From Mesohalobacter halotolerans (GTDB taxonomy: Bacteria; Bacteroidota; Bacteroidia; Flavobacteriales; Flavobacteriaceae): a stretch of 64,000 nucleotides of DNA. The notes under the pieces are model-generated. The model ran no database searches, was not told the origin of the DNA, and saw only the letters and a list, made by a program, of their open reading frames with translations. The stretch is from contig NZ_SWMU01000001.1 of the NCBI RefSeq assembly GCF_006120725.1, forward strand, positions 620,001 to 684,000, written 5' to 3'. Shown here in pieces: positions 9,217 to 17,034 of the stretch (positions within the stretch are counted from its first letter, which is position 1; each line of letters opens with the position of its first letter). Made by a program: the position numbers and the translations under genes.

Positions 9217-10551
9217 CTATTTTGCATATTTGTAATATCTCTGGCCTACAAGTCCGTCTGTTTCAGTATTAATTTTATCCAAAAAGAATTCATTCTGAGG
9301 TCTAACTACAGATTGCGTTCTCATTTTGCGATGTAGGTCTTCGTAAGTTTTAAAAGAGATTGGAGTTCTATTCTTTAGTACTTCATCCAAATTTAAATGT
9401 GCGAGCTGTTTTGAGAATCCTTTAACCAATTGGCCTTCAAATACTTTAGCTTTTGAACCACTGCCATAGGCAATAAACCCTAGTTTATCACCTGACATTA
9501 GTCGTGACTGTTTATACCACAATTCTGAAATTAAACTCATAAATATTGAAGCAGAATACATATTACCAATATGAGAAGATGCTCTTTGCGCGTTCCGTAT
9601 CTTTTCTGAAACTAAATTTTGATATTCTTCAGTTTTTGATACAGTTTTCAATTCGTTAAAATCATAAAGATTTGATGTTACATCTTCTGAAGCTACATTG
9701 TCTTTTTCCAGCCTAAAGATTTCAGAAAATATACGTTTCCCGTGAAATGCGTAAGGTAAGTGAAAAATAAGACCCGACCAGGCTTCATGTAATTTAGACT
9801 GAATGTTTTTTAGGTTTTTGAAATGAAAATAGGCTTCGCAAATTCTATCCTGATAACATTGATTAGAAAATTGCCCATCAAACACCGGTTCTTCACGATA
9901 AACCTGTAAAATTTGATCAGTTGTAAGATGTTGAGAATTTTGGTTAATGGGATGATGACGTCTAGGCTTAAAAAAATCGTGTTCACTTTTATAACCTACA
10001 CCAAAAGTGCTATCAAAACTCATCAGTTTGGGATTTGATTCGACAAGCATAGCTACTGCGCCAGCACCCTGTGTATATTCTCCTGGAGAATTTAAATCGT
10101 ATTTTGCAAAATCTGAAGCAATCACTACGGCTTTGTCATTGGGGTTTGACTTTACGTAATCCAATGCGTTTTGTAAGACATCTACTGCTCCAATACAAGC
10201 AAACGTCATGTCTGTCACATCAGTGTGCTTAAATACTCTATCTCCTAAAAAGTTCTCTACCATTTCAACAGCATAAGTCGATGTGGGTTTTGAGCTATCT
10301 AATGCACTTTCAGTACCTAGATAAATTCGATTGATGCTTTTGGGGTCAATATTATTTTGCCTAAAAAGCTTGAGTAAAGCATTGGCAGCCAAAGTTGCCG
10401 TATCTTCATGTTGGTCTAAAAAAGCCATTTTATGAATGCCTAGCCCTTTTTTTAACTTTTCAGCATTTATTTGTCTTTCTTTTGAAAAATCCTCAATATT
10501 TAGGTATATTTTAGGAATATCGTATGTAATATGACTGATACCTGTGTTCAT
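9217..10551 (-). CDS. Hydroxymethylglutaryl-CoA synthase
   Basis: 444 residues from the ATG at 10551; an in-frame ATG at 10569 would add six residues, but the protein begins naturally at MNTGISHITYDIPK. The thiolase-fold catalytic residues of HMG-CoA synthase are visible: E81 in GTESALDS, C119 in TFACIGAVD and H264 in FHLPYAFHG. It condenses acetyl-CoA with acetoacetyl-CoA, an early step of the mevalonate route to isoprenoids, which flavobacteria use instead of the MEP pathway. It is transcribed alone, downstream of tRNA-Cys and its terminator, and ends against the shared terminator on its left. Confidence 0.9.
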   Translation of the reverse strand: MNTGISHITYDIPKIYLNIEDFSKERQINAEKLKKGLGIHKMAFLDQHEDTATLAANALLKLFRQNNIDPKSINRIYLGTESALDSSKPTSTYAVEMVENFLGDRVFKHTDVTDMTFACIGAVDVLQNALDYVKSNPNDKAVVIASDFAKYDLNSPGEYTQGAGAVAMLVESNPKLMSFDSTFGVGYKSEHDFFKPRRHHPINQNSQHLTTDQILQVYREEPVFDGQFSNQCYQDRICEAYFHFKNLKNIQSKLHEAWSGLIFHLPYAFHGKRIFSEIFRLEKDNVASEDVTSNLYDFNELKTVSKTEEYQNLVSEKIRNAQRASSHIGNMYSASIFMSLISELWYKQSRLMSGDKLGFIAYGSGSKAKVFEGQLVKGFSKQLAHLNLDEVLKNRTPISFKTYEDLHRKMRTQSVVRPQNEFFLDKINTETDGLVGQRYYKYAK

Positions 10552-10674
10552 AATGTATATTTTTAGCAAATAAATTAAATTATTTTAAATATCAATTTAG
10601 AACAATTGATTATTTTTTATGAAAATATTAGTTGGAATTATTAAAAAAATAAAATGAGAATATACTTTTAAAAG

Positions 10675-10702
10675 AAAACCCTGATGGTTTCATCAGGGTT
10701 TT
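10675..10702. terminator. Terminator after tRNA-Cys
   Basis: A perfect 12-bp stem (AAAACCCTGATG with CATCAGGGTTTT) with a 4-nt loop lies 14 nt past the 3' end of tRNA-Cys on the minus strand. Confidence 0.85.
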
Positions 10703-10716
10703 ATTGAGTTAAGTTG

Positions 10717-10787
10717 AGGTGTCGAGCGGATTCGAACCGCTGTACATGGTTTTGCAGACCACTGCCTAGCCACTCGGCCACGACACC
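10717..10787 (-). tRNA. tRNA-Cys (GCA)
   Basis: 71-nt cloverleaf. The acceptor GGTGTCG pairs with CGACACC, the anticodon loop is CTGCAAA (GCA), the T arm is GCGGTTCGAATCCGC, and the discriminator is U, as expected for Cys. CCA is not encoded. A TAnnTTTG promoter lies just upstream and a terminator downstream. A broken second copy lies at 11195-11273. Confidence 0.95.
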
Positions 10788-10801
10788 GTTTATTGAGATT
10801 G

Positions 10802-10809
10802 CAAATTTA
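10802..10809 (-). promoter_or_regulatory. -7 box (TAAATTTG) of tRNA-Cys
   Basis: The minus strand reads TAAATTTG 15 nt before the tRNA 5' end. The same box and flank are duplicated in front of the broken tRNA-Cys copy. Confidence 0.65.
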
Positions 10810-10885
10810 AATAATTTATTTCTACTTTAATTAGAAAAAAGAGGTTTTATAAGAAGTAAGTTACAATTTATAATTTTAAAAAAAA

Positions 10886-11170
10886 TCAATACTTTTTTGT
10901 TAATAAATCAGATAAAATTTCGGGGTTCTGGATTACTTTTTCAATGAATTTTCTACTTTTCATGCGTTTTATAAATTTTTTAAGAAAAATAGACTTACTT
11001 CGGTTAACGCATTTAAATTTTAAAACTACACGCCAGTCATTAGCAATTTTTGTAAATGGACCTTCATAATTACCATTGTTATGCAGAATTAATCTTTTCT
11101 CAACATTATGAGTTTCTCCAACATAATACCTGTCAATCTTTTTTGAATAAATTATATAAACAAAATGCAA
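10886..11170 (-). CDS. GIY-YIG nuclease family protein between two tRNA-Cys copies
   Basis: 94 residues if begun at the TTG at 11170 (HFVYIIYSKKIDRYYVGET). The frame stays open to an ATG at 11233, but those 21 residues (with SPEASG) are a read-through of the broken tRNA-Cys copy and its palindrome, so I do not believe that start. The GIY-YIG fold is shown by VYIIYSKKIDRYYVGE, then EKRLILHN and a basic helix (FLKKFIKRMKSRKF). Such short single-domain proteins are numerous in Bacteroidota; their substrate is unknown. It lies between a tRNA-Cys duplicate and the intact tRNA-Cys, all on one strand, so it may be cargo of a tRNA-targeting element. Confidence 0.75.
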   Translation of the reverse strand: MHFVYIIYSKKIDRYYVGETHNVEKRLILHNNGNYEGPFTKIANDWRVVLKFKCVNRSKSIFLKKFIKRMKSRKFIEKVIQNPEILSDLLTKKY

Positions 11171-11194
11171 TTTAGGTAAGAATATATTATTATT

Positions 11195-11273
11195 TGTCGA
11201 GCGCCCCGACGCTTCGGGGGAACCGCTGTACATGGTTTTGCAGACCTCTGCCTAGCCACTCGGCCACGACACC
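11195..11273 (-). pseudogene. Disrupted tRNA-Cys copy with palindrome in the T arm
   Basis: The 5' acceptor strand, D arm and anticodon arm match the intact tRNA-Cys with one substitution (CAGAGG for CAGTGG in sense). In the T arm, GATTC (plus strand) is replaced by the 16-nt palindrome at 11204-11219, and the last two acceptor base pairs are lost. It keeps a copy of the promoter. It cannot form a normal T arm, so it is probably not a functional tRNA. Confidence 0.8.
11204..11219. repeat. 16-nt palindrome CCCCGACGCTTCGGGG inside tRNA-Cys copy
   Basis: Six-bp arms CCCCGA and TCGGGG surround a CGCT loop. The same form occurs at 27761-27776 and 61817-61832, each time inside a partial tRNA copy. 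Confidence 0.85.
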
Positions 11274-11287
11274 TTTTAATCGGATTG

Positions 11288-11295
11288 CAAATTTA
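11288..11295 (-). promoter_or_regulatory. -7 box (TAAATTTG) of the tRNA-Cys copy
   Basis: The minus strand reads TAAATTTG, with a flank like that of the real tRNA-Cys promoter (GATTGCAAATTTAA in both on the plus strand). It may also drive the GIY-YIG gene. Confidence 0.55.
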
Positions 11296-11318
11296 AGAAT
11301 AATTAGAGAATATTACTC

Positions 11319-11681
11319 CTATTCTCTAAGTTTTGTCATTTTAATGCTCACAGCTTCGACATCGCCCATAATTGGCGGGTTGAGTTTGGAGACCTCAGTT
11401 TCGACCCGGCTAACGCTGCTTAATTCCCGAAGCACAGCTGTATTGATCCTTTCAACAACATGTTCGAGCAACTTTGAAGCTTTAGACATCTCTCGCTTGA
11501 CAATGGCGTTGAGATGCACATAATCTACAGTATCGTCCAAATGGTCTGACACCGAAGATCTCTTAAGATCTGTTTCTACTTTAAGATCAACTCTGTAGTC
11601 GCTGCCAATTTTAGTCTCTTCTGAAAGGCATCCGTGGTAGGCGTATACCCTGATATTTTTTAAAGTGATTTGATCCTTCAT
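11319..11681 (-). CDS. folB: Dihydroneopterin aldolase
   Basis: 120 residues, the normal FolB length. The N-terminus ITLKNIRVYAYHGCLSEET holds the conserved YxxHGxxxxE pattern, and the later segments TVDYVHLNAIV, LLEHVVERI and VSKLNPPIMGDVEAVSI match the family, including the PPI near the C-terminus. It cleaves 7,8-dihydroneopterin to 6-hydroxymethyl-dihydropterin in folate synthesis, as a cytoplasmic octamer. The broken tRNA-Cys copy and GIY-YIG gene follow it on the same strand. Before the integrative element arrived it sat just downstream of tRNA-Phe and that gene's terminator. Confidence 0.93.
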   Translation of the reverse strand: MKDQITLKNIRVYAYHGCLSEETKIGSDYRVDLKVETDLKRSSVSDHLDDTVDYVHLNAIVKREMSKASKLLEHVVERINTAVLRELSSVSRVETEVSKLNPPIMGDVEAVSIKMTKLRE

Positions 11682-11698
11682 GATTTAAATTTAAATAA

Positions 11699-11725
11699 AA
11701 AACCGCCTTTTATGGAGGCGGTTTT
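11699..11725 (-). terminator. Original tRNA-Phe terminator, now separated from its tRNA
   Basis: A stem AAAACCGCC with GGCGGTTTT, with a T run on the minus strand. It sits 7 nt beyond the left att repeat and just upstream of folB, the position expected for the terminator of tRNA-Phe before element insertion. Confidence 0.75.
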
Positions 11726-11731
11726 ATAAAC

Positions 11732-11744
11732 GTGGTGCCTCCAG
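11732..11744. other. Left attachment site (13-bp tRNA-Phe 3' end remnant)
   Basis: GTGGTGCCTCCAG, identical to the acceptor/T-arm end of tRNA-Phe at 27626-27638. Flanking bases differ on both sides (C/T here, G/G there), which sets the limits of the identity segment. Confidence 0.85.
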
Positions 11745-11870
11745 TACCACAAAAGTTCTTTTTTATCTTTACTTATCTTTATCTTATTTTAATTTAATAA
11801 ACTATAAAACAGATAGTTAAAATAATTTAGACACTGTATAAATTAAATAAAATAAGAACGAATAAAGTCT

Positions 11871-11895
11871 TATTTGTACCCTTATTTGTACCCTT
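11871..11895 (+). repeat. Left copy of 25-bp direct repeat (two TATTTGTACCCT units)
   Basis: Two tandem TATTTGTACCCT units plus one T. An identical 25-bp copy lies at 27547-27571 in the same orientation. The position near both element ends suggests integrase arm-type or excisionase binding sites. Confidence 0.8.
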
Positions 11896-11924
11896 TTTAT
11901 TATTTTTATATAAAATAATTCATC

Positions 11925-13226
11925 ATGCAAAGGTCAAAAGGAACATCAAGATTCGCATTTAAATCCATCAACAAACTTAAGGAAAATAAAAATAAAGATT
12001 TTACTATTTACTTATTTTTTACTTATGGATCAAGAAGATTAAAATACACAACAGGACTAAAAGTATGTTACAATGATTGGGATTTTAAGAGACAGAGATT
12101 TAAAAACAGACCACATATCTTAGATAAGGATGACAATAACACAAAGCTGTCTGATATTGAAGATTCAATTAATACTATCTATAGTGAGTTAGCAAAAGAG
12201 ACTACCGACATAACACCTGCTTTTTTAAAGAACAGACTGGATCAAAAACTCCAAGAAAAAAAAGTCAGCCTACAAAAAAATGAAAAACTTACATTTTCTG
12301 AACTTGTAGAGAGATTTATAAAATACAAGGAAGGCAACATTAAGGATGTAACACTAAGGTCTTACAAACAGGCACAAAGCCATCTGAGTAGTTTTGAAAA
12401 GCACCTGGGCAAATTATATGAGCTGGATGAAGTAGATTCACAATTTCACAAAGACTTTGTAAGCTATTTAGAGACTGAGAAAGACTTTAAAAAGAACACC
12501 ATAGGCAAGCATATCAAAACCATAAAAACCTTTATGAATTATGCCTTAAACGAAGGCTATACCACCAATCAAAGGTTTAAATCCTCAGAATTTAAAGTTA
12601 CAAAAGAAATTACAACACAAATTTATTTAAATGATGCAGAAATACAGGCGATGTATGAAATAGATTTAAGCAAATATAAGCAACTAGAACACGCCAGAGA
12701 TATTTTCTTAATGGGCTATTATACTGGGCAAAGGGTAAGCGATTATAACGCGTACAGCAAAGACGACATTAGAACCATTAAAGGAAAGAAGTATTTTGAA
12801 ATCGTACAGACCAAAAACAAATCCAAAGGAAGAAAAATCTACTGCCCTATAACAAAGGAAATGCAAGAGATAATGAATAAAAGACATGATGGACTACCGC
12901 CAAAAAAAATACCTGATAGCGATTTAAACGAATGGATAAAGCAGGTCGGGCAACACTTGGAGCTACCATCATTAAACAAAAAAATTAAATGCACTTACAC
13001 ACAAGGTGGAAAAGAAGTAATAGAATACATAGAAAAATATAACTTAATAGGTTCACACACCGCTCGACGTAGCTTCGCTACTAATATGTACAAAAAAGGC
13101 ATGCCAGTTTACGATATCATGCTTTTTACAGGTCATACCACCGAAAAAGAATTTTATAAATATATTCGCATCAAAGATGAAGAAAGAGCAACTCATGTGG
13201 CTAATTCTGGGTTTTTTAATATTTAA
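11925..13226 (+). CDS. Tyrosine recombinase / site-specific integrase
   Basis: 433 residues. An N-terminal arm-binding-like domain (about 1-100) and a SAM-like core-binding domain (about 120-215: LTFSELVERFIKYKEGNIK) precede the catalytic domain. Catalytic residues visible are R in YYTGQRVSDY (about 270), HTARR (about 378-382) and GHTTEKEFYKYIR (about 403-415), which holds the last His and the Tyr nucleophile. This is the usual Bacteroidota element integrase form. It lies just inside the left att site and points into the element. It should catalyse integration into and excision from the 3' end of tRNA-Phe. The next gene starts 14 nt after its stop. Confidence 0.93.
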   Translation: MQRSKGTSRFAFKSINKLKENKNKDFTIYLFFTYGSRRLKYTTGLKVCYNDWDFKRQRFKNRPHILDKDDNNTKLSDIEDSINTIYSELAKETTDITPAFLKNRLDQKLQEKKVSLQKNEKLTFSELVERFIKYKEGNIKDVTLRSYKQAQSHLSSFEKHLGKLYELDEVDSQFHKDFVSYLETEKDFKKNTIGKHIKTIKTFMNYALNEGYTTNQRFKSSEFKVTKEITTQIYLNDAEIQAMYEIDLSKYKQLEHARDIFLMGYYTGQRVSDYNAYSKDDIRTIKGKKYFEIVQTKNKSKGRKIYCPITKEMQEIMNKRHDGLPPKKIPDSDLNEWIKQVGQHLELPSLNKKIKCTYTQGGKEVIEYIEKYNLIGSHTARRSFATNMYKKGMPVYDIMLFTGHTTEKEFYKYIRIKDEERATHVANSGFFNI

Positions 13227-13239
13227 ATTGAAGGTCAAA

Positions 13240-14145
13240 ATGAATATAGACGATATCATCGAAAAAATTTATGATTTAGAGATTGAATACAATAATGAGA
13301 TTGAAAGCTACAGCAATCAAGAAATATTAAATATGAGGGAAGGGGCACCATATAATCCTCTTCTTGAAGATAAGCATGAAGAAACCATAGATAGGATAAA
13401 AAGTGAAGTTACTGTTTTAATATCTAAACTTAGAAAACTATCGGAAGATGAAAACTATTATTTTTTTGATTGCCCTTTTTCAGTATATGTAAACCATTAT
13501 GAAAAAAGAAAAGATTTTTTTATTAAAAATAATATAGATGCAAATGAAATTGATTTTGTTAAAGATGAAATAATAAAAAGAGTTGATAAAAGAAATGAGC
13601 GAATGCTGGGATATTCAGTGTTTGAAATTTATTATCATAGACTAATATATATTAAAAAAAGCCTAGATTATTCAGAAGATAAAAAAATTAATTTTTTAGA
13701 AAAAAAGTTGGCTGACTTTGGTTTTACTGTTGATTACTATTTTGATGAAGATAATGATAAAACTACATGTTTTTTCAACGAAATAGAGGACAATAATAAT
13801 CTTGACACAAATACCACAACAGTAATTAATACCGAATATGATACATCTAAAAGTAATAATCCTATAAGTGGTAATGAAAGAAAGATAGAGTGGATTGGTG
13901 GTCCATCTACATTAGGCTATATAATAGGTTATTTGGCAGAATATGGATATATAGATGCTCCTAAAAAAAAAGGTGGAGATATAAATTATTCAGCATTCGC
14001 TAGAGAAGTTATGAATACTTTTAAAATTGAGACTACAGCGAACACCCTTCAAAAATATTTAAATTTAGATTCTGAGAAATCAACAGAAATAAAGAGAAAG
14101 CTGGAAAATGCTAAGTTTTATATCCCTCATTTTAATGAATTTTAG
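13240..14145 (+). CDS. Hypothetical element protein, possibly RteC-like
   Basis: 301 residues from the ATG at 13240. An upstream in-frame ATG at 13177 lies within the integrase gene, so I prefer the start preceded by GAAGGTCAAA. The protein is highly charged. A central segment (EIYYHRLIYIKKSLDYSEDK) and a C-terminal segment (KIEWIGGPSTLGYIIGYLAE then NTLQKYLNLDSEKSTEIKRK) recall the layout of RteC regulators of Bacteroidota conjugative elements, but the likeness is weak. RteC proteins control excision genes; its place right after the integrase would suit such a role. A low-complexity acidic linker (about 185-215) joins the two parts. Confidence 0.55.
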   Translation: MNIDDIIEKIYDLEIEYNNEIESYSNQEILNMREGAPYNPLLEDKHEETIDRIKSEVTVLISKLRKLSEDENYYFFDCPFSVYVNHYEKRKDFFIKNNIDANEIDFVKDEIIKRVDKRNERMLGYSVFEIYYHRLIYIKKSLDYSEDKKINFLEKKLADFGFTVDYYFDEDNDKTTCFFNEIEDNNNLDTNTTTVINTEYDTSKSNNPISGNERKIEWIGGPSTLGYIIGYLAEYGYIDAPKKKGGDINYSAFAREVMNTFKIETTANTLQKYLNLDSEKSTEIKRKLENAKFYIPHFNEF

Positions 14146-14238
14146 ACAGTACTAGTACTGATTCAAGCACCATTAAGTACTGATAAACAGCATAATACCT
14201 GTTTAATTTGTTGTCTCAAACTTTAAAATTCAAAGGTC

Positions 14239-14535
14239 ATGAAACAACAAAAAACAATCCAGTTACTCAATGTAACACCAGAAGAACTCAAAGAAAGCAT
14301 AATTAAAGATGTAAGAGAAGAACTAAGCAAAATCAAGCTTAGTACAGAACCCCAACCACAAGAGGAATACCTTACACGTAAGGAACTTGCAAAACTCTTT
14401 AAGGTAACACTCCCAACCATTTCAGATTGGTCTAATAAGGGCATTTTAAAGCCTTATAGGCTTGGTAATCTTGTGCGATTTAAACGCTCAGATATCAACG
14501 AAGCTTTAAAAATCATTAACCCTAAAAACCAATAA
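14239..14535 (+). CDS. Helix-turn-helix protein (excisionase-like)
   Basis: 98 residues. The C-terminal half is a MerR/excisionase-type winged HTH: YLTRKELAKLFKVTLPTISD then WSNKGILKPYRLGNLVRFKR. The N-terminal half is an amphipathic helix. Proteins of this kind serve as excision directionality factors or regulators in Bacteroidota elements. It lies between the RteC-like gene and the primase gene, with 3 nt to the latter, so the two are probably co-transcribed. The leader CAAAGGTC just before the ATG resembles that of the preceding gene (GAAGGTCAAA). Confidence 0.8.
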   Translation: MKQQKTIQLLNVTPEELKESIIKDVREELSKIKLSTEPQPQEEYLTRKELAKLFKVTLPTISDWSNKGILKPYRLGNLVRFKRSDINEALKIINPKNQ

Positions 14536-14538
14536 GCC

Positions 14539-16842
14539 ATGGAAACGAAAAAGATAAAATTTTCAACATATAATGATCTTTATACACCAGCTACTATAAT
14601 AACTCTAGAAGAGTTTACAGATAGCATCAAGAGCAGCGAAATTTCAAATCAAATTGAACATATCAGAGAAGTTTATGAAAATGGTGATGAAGATAAATCA
14701 CAGCTTTTAAAGAAAAAACTGCCAGGCGTCACGGTGTCCGGTATATTCAAAGACAGAAGAAACGCAGATAACATTTCAGAGTATTCTCAACTGGTCATTT
14801 TAGATATTGACAAATTAGACAAAAACCAAGTAGTGTCTATTAAAAATAAATCAAAAATCGCACCTTATACGGTAGCCTCATTTATTAGCCCAAGAGGTAG
14901 AGGACTTAAAATAATAGTCAGAGTAGATTCTAATGCAGAGCATCATAAATTAGCAATAAGCCAAGTAAAAGAGTATTACAGAAAAGCACTCGAACTAGAG
15001 TTAGATGATGGTGATGATATTTGCAGATTATGTTTTATGTCTTACGACAAAGATTGTTATTCTAATTTCAACGCAAATGTTTTTAATGTAGATATACAAG
15101 CATTTGAGGAAGAAAAAAACAACTTAGAAGAATTGCAAGACGACATAACAAAGCAGAGAACACAGGTACAAACAAAATCTTCGGAAGATAGTATTCAAAC
15201 CCTATCAACTTTCGAATTATTAGAAAGATGTATCAAATTCACCGAAAAAAAGAGCCAATATATTGAAGGCAATCGCAACAATTTTATCTATATGTTCGCT
15301 TCAAATGCCAATAGATTTGGTATTGACGAATCTGACACCTTGGATTTTTGCTTAACTAATTTTGATCTAGACGAAAGAGAAATTAAATCATCTGTAAAAA
15401 GCGCATACAAACACCATTCTCACGAGTTTGCAAAGTTTGCAAAGTTTGCAAACGATGCAAAGCTTGAAAAAGCATTTGATAATGATGAAAACAGTATAAA
15501 GGACAGTTCAATTTTAAACAATACACTATCAATTCCTGAAAGCGTATATGAATCGCTACCTGCTTTATTTCAATTAGGAATTAAATATTTAAAGACAAAA
15601 AGGGATAAAGACGTTTTCTTGACTGGTGCTTTTTCAATTATATCTGGTTGCTTGCCAAATGTAACAGGCTTATATCATGGTAAAGAAGTTTACCCCAACT
15701 TATATGCATTCATTTTAGCGCCTGCCGCATCAGGCAAAGGTTCTCTCACGTTTTCTAAAATGTTGGCAGATAAATACCATGATGAAGTATTATCTGAATC
15801 AAAAAATTTACAGGAAGAGTACAAACAAGAATTAGAAGTACATAAACAAACTAAAAAGTATCTGAAGAAAGGCGAGCTACCACCACCACCGCCAGAAGAA
15901 CCCGTATTTAAAGTGGTTTTTATTCCTGCAAATACCAGTAATGCAAAAATGATGAAACATTTAGAAGATAATGAAGGCTTTGGCATTGTATGCGAAACAG
16001 AGGCTGATACTCTGGGTCAGGTATTCAAAAACGAATGGGGTTCTTATTCCGATTTATTAAGAAAAGCATATCATCACGAGAGAATATCCAGCTCAAGAAA
16101 GACAAACAATGAGTATTTTGAAATCAATAACCCTAGAATCTCAGCAGTTTTATCTGGAACACCTAATCAAATTCTGAATATCATAGACTCAGCAGAAGAT
16201 GGCCTATTTAGTAGATTTATGTTTTATGTGTTTAGCTCAGAACCTATTTGGTTAGACCCATCACCAAAAGCAAATCCTGTTAACTTAACAGAGCACTATA
16301 AAAGACTATCTAAATATGTTTTAGAAATGGTACGCTTTTTTGAAAGTTCCCCAACTAATATAACACTATCAGAGGAGCAATGGGATAGATTTAACCCACT
16401 TTTTAACGAGTATTTATTCAGAATATACAACTTAGTACATCAAGAGGCTACAAGTATTGTAAAGCGTCTAGGGTTAATTGTATTTAGATTTTGTATGATG
16501 TTTACCGCTATGCGTAAATATGAAAATAAAATGACAGAAATGAGCTTAGAGTGCACAGATCAAGACTTTGAAAATGCCATTTTATTAGCCAATATGTATT
16601 TAGAACATAGTATTTTAGTGTATAACAGTTTGCCAAATAACAGTTCTGAAATTGTGTTTAAAAGCGCTACAGCTCATAAATTCTATGATAAACTCCCTAA
16701 GGATTTTCAAAGAAAAGAAGCTGTTGACATTGGAAATAAAATGAATTTAAGCGAACGTACAGTTGATGGCTATTTGTCTAAACTAGAAAAAGCAAGTTAT
16801 TTGTCTAAACCAAAAGCAGGATTTTACATCAAAATGAAGTAA
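14539..16842 (+). CDS. VirE_N / DUF3987 primase-helicase-like protein
   Basis: 767 residues. The N-terminal part (about 70-150: SQLVILDIDKLDK, VASFISPRGRGLKIIVRVD) is a BT4734/VirE_N-type primase-like domain. The C-terminal part (about 340-650) is a DUF3987 domain with a P-loop-like APAASGKGS (about 394-402), a proline run (LPPPPPEEP) and downstream motifs AVLSGTPNQI and DGLFSRFMFYVF. The last 50 residues look like a winged helix (MNLSERTVDGYLSKLEKASYL). Such proteins are the replication or mobilisation-linked proteins of Bacteroidota integrative elements. The coding sequence includes an in-frame TTTGCAAAG array, and a second array follows the stop codon. Confidence 0.82.
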   Translation: METKKIKFSTYNDLYTPATIITLEEFTDSIKSSEISNQIEHIREVYENGDEDKSQLLKKKLPGVTVSGIFKDRRNADNISEYSQLVILDIDKLDKNQVVSIKNKSKIAPYTVASFISPRGRGLKIIVRVDSNAEHHKLAISQVKEYYRKALELELDDGDDICRLCFMSYDKDCYSNFNANVFNVDIQAFEEEKNNLEELQDDITKQRTQVQTKSSEDSIQTLSTFELLERCIKFTEKKSQYIEGNRNNFIYMFASNANRFGIDESDTLDFCLTNFDLDEREIKSSVKSAYKHHSHEFAKFAKFANDAKLEKAFDNDENSIKDSSILNNTLSIPESVYESLPALFQLGIKYLKTKRDKDVFLTGAFSIISGCLPNVTGLYHGKEVYPNLYAFILAPAASGKGSLTFSKMLADKYHDEVLSESKNLQEEYKQELEVHKQTKKYLKKGELPPPPPEEPVFKVVFIPANTSNAKMMKHLEDNEGFGIVCETEADTLGQVFKNEWGSYSDLLRKAYHHERISSSRKTNNEYFEINNPRISAVLSGTPNQILNIIDSAEDGLFSRFMFYVFSSEPIWLDPSPKANPVNLTEHYKRLSKYVLEMVRFFESSPTNITLSEEQWDRFNPLFNEYLFRIYNLVHQEATSIVKRLGLIVFRFCMMFTAMRKYENKMTEMSLECTDQDFENAILLANMYLEHSILVYNSLPNNSSEIVFKSATAHKFYDKLPKDFQRKEAVDIGNKMNLSERTVDGYLSKLEKASYLSKPKAGFYIKMK
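15427..15462. repeat. Iteron-like TTTGCAAAG array inside the primase gene
   Basis: Four 9-bp units in tandem (TTTGCAAAG twice, TTTGCAAAC, GATGCAAAG). In frame they encode FAKFAKFANDAK. The same core TTGCAA recurs just after the gene. Confidence 0.75.
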
Positions 16843-16850
16843 ATAGAACT

Positions 16851-16882
16851 TTGCAACATTGCAAACTTTGCAAAGCTTGCAA
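16851..16882. repeat. Second TTGCAA array after the primase gene
   Basis: Four TTGCAA cores start at 16851, 16859, 16868 and 16877, 8-9 nt apart, within 9 nt of the stop codon. The rest of the spacer up to 17034 is AT-rich and gene-free. This could be an origin or a site bound by the preceding protein. Confidence 0.65.
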
Positions 16883-17034
16883 TTAAATATTTAACTATGC
16901 CGGCAGTTAAATATTCGATTAAACAAATTCCTCAGACAAATAAGGTCAATACAGGATTATTTTAAATTTCTATGGTTCTGTTACGCATAAAAGTTTATAT
17001 TTTAGCACTTAAAAAATAATCAGTCTTAATATTT

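Noticed and set aside
11171-11233. Upstream extension of the GIY-YIG gene to the ATG at 11233
   Set aside because: These 21 codons read through the scarred tRNA-Cys copy and palindrome, and the GIY-YIG domain starts only after them.
11195-11273. Functional second tRNA-Cys
   Set aside because: The T arm is broken by the palindrome and the acceptor stem loses two pairs.
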